From Pseudoalteromonas luteoviolacea NCIMB 1942 (lineage in GTDB: Bacteria > Pseudomonadota > Gammaproteobacteria > Enterobacterales > Alteromonadaceae), in assembly GCF_001625595.1 (NCBI RefSeq), contig NZ_AUXT01000210.1:1-64000 (forward strand): DNA of 64,000 nucleotides, given 5' to 3'. The notes below the pieces were generated by a model. That model saw only the letters and a program-made list of their open reading frames with translations, did no database searches and was not told the origin of the DNA. Position 1 is the first letter of the stretch; every line of letters begins with the position of its first letter. Of this stretch, positions 50,124 through 59,300 are shown piece by piece. The position numbers were made by a program, and so were the translations under genes.

Positions 50124-50654
50124 ATGCAGTATCAGCAAGTATATGAATTTTGGTTTGTTACCTGTTGTGAAGGTGACTGGTGGCAAAAGTCGACAGTGTT
50201 TGATCAAAAAGTGACGCAAGAGTTTTCTACATTACATTCAAAAGCACTGAACGGCGAATTGGCTTCTTGGCGTCATAATCCATTAGGTGCGTTATGTGAA
50301 ATTATCGTTTTAGATCAGTTTTCTAGAAACATATTTCGCAATACACCAAGTGCTTTTGCGAGTGACACGCTAGCGCTTTGTTTAGCACAACATGCCATTG
50401 AAAAAGGCTATGATAAAGAGCTCAATGATACCGAAGTGAGCTTCTTGTATATGCCTTTTATGCACAGTGAAAGTCGTTATATTCATCAGCAAGCAGAAAA
50501 ATTATTTCGTGACCTTCCAAACTATGAGTTTGAAATCGCGCATAAAAAGATAATTGATCGATTTGGTCGTTACCCTCATCGCAATGAGATTTTAGGGAGA
50601 ATATCAATAGATGAGGAGATAGAGTTTTTGCAGCAATCTGGCTCTAGCTTCTGA
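50124..50654 (+). CDS. DUF924 family protein
   Basis: A cytoplasmic helical (TPR-like) protein of the DUF924 family, unknown function. Start ATG 50124 (176 residues) is preferred over ATG 50106 because AGGAAGAGGG sits immediately before it and family members start near YEFWF. Motifs: VYEFWFVTCCEGDWWQKSTVFDQKV, LGALCEIIVLDQFSRNIFRNTPSAFASD and FLYMPFMHSESRYIHQQAEKLF, ending GRYPHRNEILGR, all diagnostic of the family. Single gene between lysC and an SNF transporter. Confidence 0.93.
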   Translation: MQYQQVYEFWFVTCCEGDWWQKSTVFDQKVTQEFSTLHSKALNGELASWRHNPLGALCEIIVLDQFSRNIFRNTPSAFASDTLALCLAQHAIEKGYDKELNDTEVSFLYMPFMHSESRYIHQQAEKLFRDLPNYEFEIAHKKIIDRFGRYPHRNEILGRISIDEEIEFLQQSGSSF

Positions 50655-50735
50655 CTATTGATAATTTGTGCATAGAAAAAATTTGGAGGGTTCTTAAATC
50701 GGAACCTAGCTACTCGCAATTTTCGTTCAACAGGG

Positions 50736-50741
50736 TATAAT
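50736..50741 (+). promoter_or_regulatory. -10 box upstream of the SNF transporter gene
   Basis: A consensus TATAAT at 50736, 37 bases before the start codon; no convincing -35 box at the right spacing (TCGCAA is closest). Confidence 0.4.
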
Positions 50742-50778
50742 CGCGGACCTAAAACAATAATTATATTAGCGTTAAATT

Positions 50779-52104
50779 ATGGCTCAGGTACGTGATGGTT
50801 TTCAAAGTCGACTTGGCTTTGTTCTTGCTGCAGCGGGCGCCGCTGTTGGACTAGGAAATATTTGGGGTTTTCCCACACAAGCCGCCAACCATGGTGGTGG
50901 AGCATTTTTGCTTGCATATTTTATCGTCATTTTTTTACTCGCATTACCCGCTTTGTATACCGAGCTATACCTCGGTCACCAAGCTCAGGCTAACCCTGTC
51001 AAAGCGCTGAAAATAGCATGGCAAGAGAGAAACCCTAAAATAGGCGCGGGCGCTGGTTATTTGGGCTTAGCTGGTGCGATTGTGATGCTCAGCTTTTATT
51101 CCATTGTTGCAGGTTGGATGCTCGCCCACTCAATTGAGCCCGTAACAACCTTTGTTGGACTAGAATCAGCAAGTCAATTTCTAACTGGCGACTCGATGGC
51201 ACGTAACTTTGTTTTTACGCCGCTCATGCTGCTTTTAACCGCCGCGATTATTTTGAAAGGGGTTAAGTCTGGTATCGAGGTTTGGTCACGCCGTTTAATG
51301 CCTGTATTACTGTTACTTTTAGTTCTTTTGATTGCATATATGGCAACACTTGAAGGCGCAAGTGAAGGGTTTAGAGCTTATTTGATTCCCGACTTTAGTA
51401 AAATTACTGATCCTGACTTAATTATTGCTGCGATGGGGCAAGCATTCTTTTCGCTCTCATTGGGGGTTGGCTGCATGATGATTTATGGGTCGTATCTTAA
51501 ACCCAATGAAAATTTACCAAAACTTACATTTAGCGTTGCAATGCTGGATACAGGCGTCGCGTTTTTAGCTGGGCTACTCATTATTCCGGCGATTTTTGTC
51601 GCTCAACAAAACGGCGTAGAAGTGTTCCAAGACGGTAAATTAGTCGGCGAGGGTAGGCTTATCTTTGCTATTTTACCTGAGTTATTTGCTAGCATGGGAC
51701 AAATTGGAATTTGGGTTGGCCTGACATTTTTTGTGTTAATGTCAATCGCCTCGCTAACTTCAACCATCTCATCTACAGAAATTCCTGTGTCATTCTTAGT
51801 TGAAAACCATGGTATGGTGCGTAAATCGGCTACTTGGGTTGTGACTTTGGTAATTCTTGTCTGTTCGAGTTTGATTATACTGAACTTTGAATGGCTGTTC
51901 GGTTTAGTGATAAATGTATTCACTCGATATCAGTTACCGCTAATGGGTTTATTTTACTTTATTACCGTTGGCTGGATGTGGCGACGCGGCAATCAACTGC
52001 TTTTAGAGACTGGTGGTAAGCAATATTGGTTTGCACAGTATCTGAAGTTCGTGTGTCCAATATTAATGACATCCGTGTTTGTAAACGTTGTATTGAACAA
52101 ATAA
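50779..52104 (+). CDS. Sodium-dependent transporter, SNF/NSS family
   Basis: Inner-membrane Na+ symporter of the neurotransmitter:sodium symporter family; bacterial members import amino acids or similar compounds. The 441 residues give about 11 membrane spans, with the family N-terminal signature FQSRLGFVLAAAGAAVGLGNIWGFPTQAANHGGGAFLLAYF (unwound TM1 with sodium and substrate contacts), and QAFFSLSLGVGCMMIYGSYLK in TM6. Eleven rather than twelve spans is the usual form in bacteria (for example Tyt1/MhsT types). Substrate cannot be read from sequence. A strong terminator follows. Confidence 0.94.
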   Translation: MAQVRDGFQSRLGFVLAAAGAAVGLGNIWGFPTQAANHGGGAFLLAYFIVIFLLALPALYTELYLGHQAQANPVKALKIAWQERNPKIGAGAGYLGLAGAIVMLSFYSIVAGWMLAHSIEPVTTFVGLESASQFLTGDSMARNFVFTPLMLLLTAAIILKGVKSGIEVWSRRLMPVLLLLLVLLIAYMATLEGASEGFRAYLIPDFSKITDPDLIIAAMGQAFFSLSLGVGCMMIYGSYLKPNENLPKLTFSVAMLDTGVAFLAGLLIIPAIFVAQQNGVEVFQDGKLVGEGRLIFAILPELFASMGQIGIWVGLTFFVLMSIASLTSTISSTEIPVSFLVENHGMVRKSATWVVTLVILVCSSLIILNFEWLFGLVINVFTRYQLPLMGLFYFITVGWMWRRGNQLLLETGGKQYWFAQYLKFVCPILMTSVFVNVVLNK

Positions 52105-52124
52105 CGGTTAAAGAGTGTGGTTAT

Positions 52125-52155
52125 AAAGCGCAGCTTCTGATAGCTGCGCTTTTTT
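52125..52155 (+). terminator. Rho-independent terminator after the SNF gene
   Basis: An 11-bp stem AAAGCGCAGCT (52125-52135) with AGCTGCGCTTT (52142-52152), 6-base loop, then T. Near the 3' end of convergent ldhA as well, so it may stop both. Confidence 0.88.
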
Positions 52156-52167
52156 GCTTGATGTATC

Positions 52168-53145
52168 TTAAACGCTATTAGGTGAGGCTTGACCACAATC
52201 GAGTGCGTTCAAATTGCTGATGGTTATTGAGGCTATTTCGGTCAACGCTTCTTTGGTGAAAAAGCCTTGATGACCAGTGATTAAAACATTGGGGAAACCA
52301 CTTAAGCGAATAAAGTCATCATCTTGTATGATATCCTCACTCCTATCTTTGAAAAACAGCTCTGACTCTTGTTCATACACGTCGAGTCCTAAATATCCTA
52401 TCTTTCTAGATTTGAGGGCTTTAATACAAGCTTGAGTATCTATTAATGCTCCACGGCTGGTATTAATTACCATAACGCCAGTTTTCATTTTTTGAAAAGC
52501 ATCGTCATTTAATAAATGTTGTGTGCTTTCGGTCAACGGGCAGTGAAGGGTAATAATATCACTTTGCTCAAACAGCATTTGTAAAGAAACTTTTGTATAA
52601 GAACCTTCACCGACATTGGGGTCAAAGACTAATGTGTGTGCACCAAAGCCATTTAGAATCGATACCAAAGATTGGCCTATTTTCCCGCACCCGATTACTC
52701 CGACAGTCTTGTTGTGAATATTAAAACCTAGTAGCCCATTTAGGTCGAAGTTTTCTTCTCTCACTCGGTTATAGGCTTTGTGGGTTTTGCGTGCCAGTGT
52801 CAAAATAAGTGCAATACAGTGCTCTGCAACCGCTTCTGGGCTATATGCTGGAACACGAACAACTTGAATACCCAGAGCATGTGCCGCGTCGATATCAACA
52901 TTATTGAAGCCCGCGCAGCGTAGCACGATAAACTTGACATTTAACTCAGCTAATTCACCCAATACACATGCATTCGCGTCATCGTTAACAAATACACATA
53001 CGGCATCAAAACCGGATGCTAAGTACACTGTTTCCATAGTTAACGCATGTTCGAAGTGCGTAATTTCTATGTGTGGATAAGCAGTTACGGCTTCTGTAAA
53101 AAATGCTCTCTCATACTTTTGCGAACTGAATAGTGCTACTCTCAT
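52168..53145 (-). CDS. ldhA: D-lactate dehydrogenase (fermentative), 2-hydroxyacid family
   Basis: Reduces pyruvate to D-lactate with NADH. Closely follows E. coli LdhA: FSSQKYERAFF start, CVFVNDDANACVLGELAELNVKFIVLRCAGFNNVDIDAA, VVRVPAYSPEAVAEHCIALILTLARK, nucleotide-binding GVIGCGKIG, LHCPLTESTQHLL, INTSRGALIDT and the catalytic histidine in TGHQGF. About 325 residues from ATG 53145; an upstream TTG (53163) would add six. The first 35 bases overlap the 3' end of the glutathione peroxidase gene, so the two are coupled in order gpx-ldhA. Confidence 0.92.
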   Translation of the reverse strand: MRVALFSSQKYERAFFTEAVTAYPHIEITHFEHALTMETVYLASGFDAVCVFVNDDANACVLGELAELNVKFIVLRCAGFNNVDIDAAHALGIQVVRVPAYSPEAVAEHCIALILTLARKTHKAYNRVREENFDLNGLLGFNIHNKTVGVIGCGKIGQSLVSILNGFGAHTLVFDPNVGEGSYTKVSLQMLFEQSDIITLHCPLTESTQHLLNDDAFQKMKTGVMVINTSRGALIDTQACIKALKSRKIGYLGLDVYEQESELFFKDRSEDIIQDDDFIRLSGFPNVLITGHQGFFTKEALTEIASITISNLNALDCGQASPNSV

Positions 53146-53626
53146 GGTGTAACTGGCCCTCAATAATCTGTTTCAAGGATTCAGGCTTAGTGCGCGGTGC
53201 ATAACGAGACAATAATTCTCCGTTGCGGCCGATTAGGAATTTAGTGTAATTCCACTTTACGGCGCGATTTTGTGCTATGCCGCGCGTATGTGATTTTAAG
53301 TAGTTGAAGAGGGGATGCGCATCAGGCCCATTTACCAGAACCTTTTCGGAGACCCTAAAACTCAAATTGAAATGAGATTGATAAAACTCCCGGAGCATTT
53401 CATTTTCCAAAGGTTCATTTTTACCAAACTGGTTGCATGGAAAAGCAATAACCTCTAAGCCGCTGTGCTTATATTTGCGATACATTTTTTCGAGTGCGGC
53501 TAACTGCGGAGTAAAGCTACACTTGCTAGCAATATTGACTATCAGTACAGGTCTGTCTTGCAGTGACTTAAGAGAGAATGTTTCTCCACTAAGTAGCTTA
53601 ACGCTGTATCTGTAAATATTATCCAT
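53111..53626 (-). CDS. Glutathione peroxidase family protein
   Basis: Thiol peroxidase of the glutathione peroxidase family, 171 residues, cytoplasmic. The peroxidatic cysteine is C36 in NIASKCSFTPQL (most relatives have KCGFT); the other active-site residues lie in AFPCNQFGKNEPLEN and VKWNYTKFLIGRNG (Gln, Trp and Asn of the tetrad). The extra cysteine in PCNQF suggests a thioredoxin-dependent atypical enzyme, as in most bacteria. It heads a two-gene unit with ldhA. Confidence 0.92.
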   Translation of the reverse strand: MDNIYRYSVKLLSGETFSLKSLQDRPVLIVNIASKCSFTPQLAALEKMYRKYKHSGLEVIAFPCNQFGKNEPLENEMLREFYQSHFNLSFRVSEKVLVNGPDAHPLFNYLKSHTRGIAQNRAVKWNYTKFLIGRNGELLSRYAPRTKPESLKQIIEGQLHHESSTIQFAKV

Positions 53627-53825
53627 ATTGAAAGGCTCCGTGCATAAAACGAGTTTTATTAATGTTATTCATCTTGGTTCAACTTCAGGTCTCGCCTCAT
53701 ATTAAATGAGGTAATAATCCCTCCATTGTTCAAGCATAGCAGCCATTTAGGACAATTTTATGTCAGCGTAGGTTTAAATTTAATCAAAGTTAAATAATGT
53801 TGTAGAAATGAAATAATTTTGGGAG

Positions 53826-53854
53826 CATTGGGTACTGATTGCGAGTACCCAATG
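53826..53854 (-). terminator. Hairpin downstream of the beta-hydroxyacid dehydrogenase gene
   Basis: Perfect 11-bp inverted repeat CATTGGGTACT (53826-53836) and AGTACCCAATG (53844-53854), 14 bases past the stop on the minus strand. No T tract follows on either strand. Confidence 0.5.
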
Positions 53855-53867
53855 TTTAAGTGGCGGG

Positions 53868-54743
53868 TTAAGCTAAGCGCTTTAGCAAGCTGGAAGTGTC
53901 CCAGCGGTTACCTCCCATCTTTTGGACATCTGCATAAAACTGATCCACAAGCGCTGTAAGTGGCAAAGTTGAGCCATTTTTCTTCGCTTCATCTAGGGCA
54001 ATGGCTAAATCTTTACGCATCCAATCCACGGCAAAGCCGTGTTCATAGTGGTCATCAAGCATCGTTTTATGTCGATTTTCCATTTGCCAGCTTCCTGCGG
54101 CACCTTTTGAAATGACTTCGATTACAGACTCGCAATCAATGCCGGCATTTTGGCCAAATTGAAGTGCTTCCGCTAAGCCTTGGACAACACCAGCGATACA
54201 AATTTGGTTCATCATTTTTGCAATTTGCCCCGAGCCTACTGCGCCCAAGAGTTTTGAGAATCTAGCATAGGCAGCCATGATGGGTTCAACCGCTGAATAT
54301 ATGTCAGAATTGCCACCGCACATAATAGTTAATTGACCATTGATAGCACCGGCCTCTCCGCCAGACACTGGAGCGTCAATAAATCCAATTTGTTGTGACT
54401 CACACAGTGAATACAATTCTCTGGCGACATCAGCGGACGCAGTTGTGTGATCAACTAGCGTAGTGCCAGATTTCATGGTTTTTAGTACACCATTTTCACC
54501 AGAAGTTACTTGACGTAAGTCATCATCGTTACCTACGCAAATTAAAACAAGATCAGCGTCTTGGGCTGCTAACGCCGGCGTTGTTGCAGACTTGCCCGTG
54601 TATGATTCTAGCCATAATGCTGATTTGCTAGAAGTACGATTATAAACAGTTACATTGTAACCTGCGTTAGCGAGGTGCCCAGCCATAGGGAAGCCCATTA
54701 CACCTAAACCGATAAATGCTACATTTTTTGTGCTCGATGTCAT
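53868..54743 (-). CDS. Beta-hydroxyacid dehydrogenase (3-hydroxyisobutyrate dehydrogenase / GlxR-GarR family)
   Basis: NAD(P)-dependent oxidoreductase of the 3-hydroxyisobutyrate/tartronate semialdehyde reductase family, about 291 residues. The dinucleotide motif VAFIGLGVMGFPMAGHL opens the protein; the substrate-binding IDAPVSGGEAGAINGQLTIMCGG and catalytic lysine in GSGQIAKMMNQI are present, with DLAIALDEAKK in the C-terminal helical domain. Exact substrate is not assigned. ATG 54743 is used; TTG 54752 would add three residues. Upstream on the same strand lies a dicarboxylate symporter, a sensible partner for organic-acid use, although 126 bases apart. Confidence 0.9.
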   Translation of the reverse strand: MTSSTKNVAFIGLGVMGFPMAGHLANAGYNVTVYNRTSSKSALWLESYTGKSATTPALAAQDADLVLICVGNDDDLRQVTSGENGVLKTMKSGTTLVDHTTASADVARELYSLCESQQIGFIDAPVSGGEAGAINGQLTIMCGGNSDIYSAVEPIMAAYARFSKLLGAVGSGQIAKMMNQICIAGVVQGLAEALQFGQNAGIDCESVIEVISKGAAGSWQMENRHKTMLDDHYEHGFAVDWMRKDLAIALDEAKKNGSTLPLTALVDQFYADVQKMGGNRWDTSSLLKRLA

Positions 54744-54845
54744 GCTTAACAATCCAATTGCCTTAAGTGCATATGATTGTATCTTAAGTAAAATATTTGT
54801 GTAGCAAAAAGTTTATGAGGGGTTGAGAAAAGATGATTTAAGAGA

Positions 54846-54871
54846 TTTAGGGCAGCAAAGACTGCCCTAAA
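54846..54871 (-). terminator. Hairpin after the dicarboxylate symporter gene
   Basis: TTTAGGGCAG (54846-54855) pairs perfectly with CTGCCCTAAA (54862-54871), 6-base loop, 8 bases beyond the stop on the minus strand. T tail is weak. Confidence 0.55.
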
Positions 54872-54878
54872 AGAAGGA

Positions 54879-56216
54879 TTAAGAAGCTTTTGAAGTAGAC
54901 AAGTTTTCTTCTAATTCTTTAGCCGCGTTAGGGTCGTTGAATACCGAGTGACTCAGTTCATTCTCTGACTTGGCTACCACACACGTGACCATACAGTCAC
55001 CAGTAACATTAACCGCAGTACGTGTCATGTCTAATAACCTGTCCACACTCATGATGATGGCAATGCCTTCAACTGGTAAACCAACCTGATTTAATACCAT
55101 AGCTAACATGATTAGGCCAACACCAGGGACGCCTGCGGTGCCAACGGAAGCCAATGTTGCAGTAAGGATGACCATGAGGTAGTCACTTAAGGTTAAGTCA
55201 ACGGCAAATACTTGAGCGATGAATACGGTTGCCACGCCCTGCATAATAGCAGTACCGTCCATATTGATTGTTGCTCCAAGAGGTACTGTAAAAGAGGCCA
55301 CCGTGTTGTTGGCACCTAGCTTCTTTGTAGCAGTCTCTAACGTAACAGGCATGGTCGCACTAGAGCTTGAGGTGCTAAATGCAAACATACATGCATCTTT
55401 CATTTTAGTTAAGAAAGTAACTGGGTTTAGTCCTGTCAGTACTTTCAACAGGATTGAATAATTTACTAGTGCATGGAAAAACAGTGCAGCAACCACAACT
55501 AGGAAATACTTACCCAGTTCTAAGATAAGCCCCATTTTTATGTCGGTGAATAGTTTCGCCATTAAACAGAAAACACCATAAGGTGCGAGGTTCATCAATA
55601 GCGTGACGAGTTTCAGTATCACAGTGTTTAAGTCGTCGAAAACAGCTGCAACGCGCTTCCCAGCCTCACCACTTAGGGCCATTGCAATACCAAATAGCAA
55701 CGTAAACACAATCACTTGTAGCATATTGCCGCTTGCCATTGCATCGATTGGATTGGTAGGGAACATACCGATAATTACTTGTGCCAATGTCGGTGCTTCG
55801 TTTGCATCGAAGCTAGATGTTGTAGGCATATCTATGCCGGAGCCCGGGCTTACAAGAAGCGCCAAAGATATCGCAACAGTAATAGCAACCGCGGTCGTTG
55901 TTAAATAAAGAAGGATTGATTTACCGCCAAGGCGACCGAGCTTCTTTGGATCACTTAAGCTACAAGTACCACATACTAGTGAGATAAACACCAGAGGTAC
56001 TACGAGCATTTTCAAGCTGGCAATAAAGATTTGTCCACCGACATGAAAAAGGCCGTCTACAAAAAAGCCTCTGATCGGTAAGTCGAACAGACCGAGTGGA
56101 ATTAAAAACTCAGGCTTTCCACTGAGTGCAAATTGAAACATTAGGCCTATGGCAATACCCGCTATCATGGCAATCATGATGCGTGTTGTTAGGCTAAATT
56201 TATTATTATCTGTCAT
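54879..56216 (-). CDS. Dicarboxylate/amino acid:cation symporter (DAACS family)
   Basis: Sodium- or proton-coupled inner-membrane importer of dicarboxylates or glutamate/aspartate, trimeric in known relatives. About 445 residues with eight spans and two re-entrant loops. Diagnostic motifs: serine-rich FAFSTSSSSATMPVTLETA (tip of hairpin 1), GATINMDGTAIMQGVATVFIAQ (TM7 NMDGT motif, sodium and aspartate site), and VGTAGVPGVGLIMLAMVLNQVGLP (hairpin 2). ATG 56216 is used; an upstream GTG (56228) is possible. The 160 bases up to the next gene carry its promoter and that of the divergent lipoprotein gene. Confidence 0.94.
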   Translation of the reverse strand: MTDNNKFSLTTRIMIAMIAGIAIGLMFQFALSGKPEFLIPLGLFDLPIRGFFVDGLFHVGGQIFIASLKMLVVPLVFISLVCGTCSLSDPKKLGRLGGKSILLYLTTTAVAITVAISLALLVSPGSGIDMPTTSSFDANEAPTLAQVIIGMFPTNPIDAMASGNMLQVIVFTLLFGIAMALSGEAGKRVAAVFDDLNTVILKLVTLLMNLAPYGVFCLMAKLFTDIKMGLILELGKYFLVVVAALFFHALVNYSILLKVLTGLNPVTFLTKMKDACMFAFSTSSSSATMPVTLETATKKLGANNTVASFTVPLGATINMDGTAIMQGVATVFIAQVFAVDLTLSDYLMVILTATLASVGTAGVPGVGLIMLAMVLNQVGLPVEGIAIIMSVDRLLDMTRTAVNVTGDCMVTCVVAKSENELSHSVFNDPNAAKELEENLSTSKAS

Positions 56217-56393
56217 AGTTTTGGACACGCCCTAAAACTTCTTGTTGTTAAAATCGTTATAGCCTAACAGGATGGTTCGAAATGAACAAAAAAAAATGCT
56301 ATAGACTACGAAAAAATTGTGATTTTTTGCCAAGGTTTGGGTTAACATTGTGAAGATAACTCTAATTTAAAATTGTGCGAGGGAGAACTGCGG

Positions 56394-59300
56394 ATGCTTT
56401 CAATGCGTTGGTTTAGCACCATATTTATGATATTCCTTCTGACTGCCTGTGGCGGCGGGGGTTCAATCGAACAAGACTCTTCAGGTGATGGTAGTGGCAA
56501 CGACACAGATGATTATGCGTTGGAGCTTAGCCTAGAGTCGCAAAGCGGCACATTAGAATTAAGTGTCGGTAATCCGATTCAAGTTCAAGCCAAAGTAACA
56601 AAAGATGGCCAAATTCTAGCAGACAAGCTCGTTAAATTTGTTGGGGATGAATTCTCTGAGTTTAATGGTGCTGATTCTGCATTGACAAATAGTCAGGGGA
56701 TTGCAGTAGTTGGTATTGTTGCAAATAGTAACGCTGGTGCCGGTACAATCCAAGCTTCTATTGATGTTAATAGTGAAACCATTTCAAAAAGCATAGAGTA
56801 TGCCGCGGCAGGGGATGGGGGGATCCAAATAGCCGTGGCTATGAAAGATAGTTCAGGCAACGACATAAACGCTCAAAACCCACTTTCAGGCGAATTGCCT
56901 GCAACAGTAATGGCAACGTTGACCGACAATGGGCAACCCATCGCAGACAAAATCATTACTTTTACATTTGACGAACTGTTGAACACCAGCAGTAACGGTA
57001 AGATTGTTACAAATAGTAATGGACAAGCGAGCTTTGAGGTTTACGCAACACAGCAAACTGGTGCCAGCGAAATCACAGCAGAATATGAAGGAACCACTCA
57101 AACTCTGTCATATGAATCAGATGGTTATGAGTTCTTTGGGCTTGAAGTTTACGAGTTGTTGATAGCCGGGTTAAACGCACAAGGGCAAGAAACCAGCGAG
57201 CTTTCATTTAATACTCCGATTTCCATCAGAGCTTCTTTGACTCTAAATGGCAAAGCCGTTGCTGATGCGCCATTAACGTTTGTTGTTGATAAAGCATTGC
57301 TGAGCTCTGCTACAAATGTATTGAAAACGAATAATGAAGGGATTGTTACTGTTGCTTTATTAGAAAATAATGTTTCTGGAACAGGTAATGTCATAGCAAA
57401 CTATACGATAGAAAATGGCCAAGAGTTAAGCCGCACATTTACATTTAATAGTGCCGGTGATGGCGGACTACAAATGACACTAACCGTTAAAGATGATGCT
57501 GGTGAGGCTATTGATATCAATAATAAAATTGATGCTGACAAGCCTGGGCGAGTAGAAATAACGGTGACAAATAATAACACACCAGTGGCTAATGGCATCG
57601 TTACTGTAACAAATGGTGGAAAGGCAGTAACTGTTCCGGCAGATGGTGAAGTTGAAACGCAAGCGGATGGCAAGGCGAAGTTAGACCTCATTGCGACTCA
57701 GGAGACAGGTCTTGCGGAAGTTACAGCAACGTTTACAGACCCAACCACGAATGGGACGGTCTCTCAAAACTACATCTACCACACTAGTGGTGACCCATCC
57801 TACACACCGTCAGCATTTGGCTTAACGATTTCAGGCAAGAATACTGCAGGCGATGAGACCAATGAGCTATCGGGCAATTCGCCTCTGACTATAGAAGCCA
57901 CCTTACTGCAAAACGGTCTACCTTTCGAGAATCAACGAATTCAATTTACTGTTAATTCGTTTGGTACACTTGATCCTACGTCAGGCTCCGTTTTGACTGA
58001 TGCTGTTGGCGTGGCAACTATTATTCTGAGGGATAACTCTGTTAAAGGGGCGGGAACCATAACGGCGACATTTACCTCTTCTGCAGGTGAAGCGGTGTCT
58101 CGAGACTTTAACTTTGAGAGTACTGGAGATGGTGGCCTGCTACTAGTCATTGATTCTATCAAGGATGATTCAAACAATGATATCAATGCAGGTAATCAAA
58201 TTTCTAGAATTAAACCCGGTACTGTCACAGCGACATTAACACAAGATGGTGCACCGGTGCCAAATGCTTTAGTGACTTTTACTGTAGATAACGTCGCAAC
58301 GATGAACCCAGAAAGCGGTCGTGCGGAAACCAATGCTCTGGGTCAGGCACAAGTTGGCCTTTTGGCAACCACTGTAAGTGGTGTTGGACAAGTCTATGCT
58401 GAGTATGAAAGCCTGCGTACCAATGAAGTGATTTTCCACTCTGCGGGTGACGCAGTTGTGATAGACGGCAATTATAGTTTTGATATTCGACTCCTAACAG
58501 GTTGTAACGATGGGTGGGATGCAGTAAGAAATGACCCGGACAACGAAATTGACCCTGTTGAGGGCGGCTGTACAGAAGTCACCAGCGTTGACTCAAGTGT
58601 TATTCCTGAGCTGTTTATCAAACTAGGCAAAGTGACCAGCGACGGCAAAGAAATTGACAATCAAATCATTGAAGTTGTTAGTGATAAAGGCCAAGTATTA
58701 CCGAATTCTGGAAAGGTATTGACTGATGTCAATGGCATTGCCTTGTTAAAGCTTCAGCCTGGCGACAGTGATGGTGCGGGCACAGTAACGGTGTTATTTG
58801 ACGGAGAAACGGCTTCAGAAAACTTTACCGTGGGTATCCAAGAGCTATATTTGCAATTGACGGCTAACTTGCCAGCATCGACTACGCCAGGTCAGACGCT
58901 GCCTGAATTAGACTCAGGCGATAGCTTTATCATCACTGCAAAAGTTTTTACGCAAAGTGATTTTGCTGAAAGCTCGCTATATACACAGCCTGTTGATGTT
59001 GGCTTTTCATCTATCTGTGTCAGCCAACAGCCCACTGATCCACTAGCGACGTTGGATAATCCAGTACGTACGCAGCGAGGTCTTGCGAGCTCGACATATA
59101 GAGCAAGTGGCTGTAAAGGTAATGACACAATTACTGCGAGCATTTCAGCGGCGGATCCTGCGTCATATAACTTCTTCGTAAATGATGCACCAGTACAGTC
59201 TTTAAAATATGTTAGCGCGAGTAACCGCTTTATTGGTTTACCACCAGCAACTGGTAGTGTAGCGGTTACTTCTGAAATAATTTTTGAGCTGATAGACACT

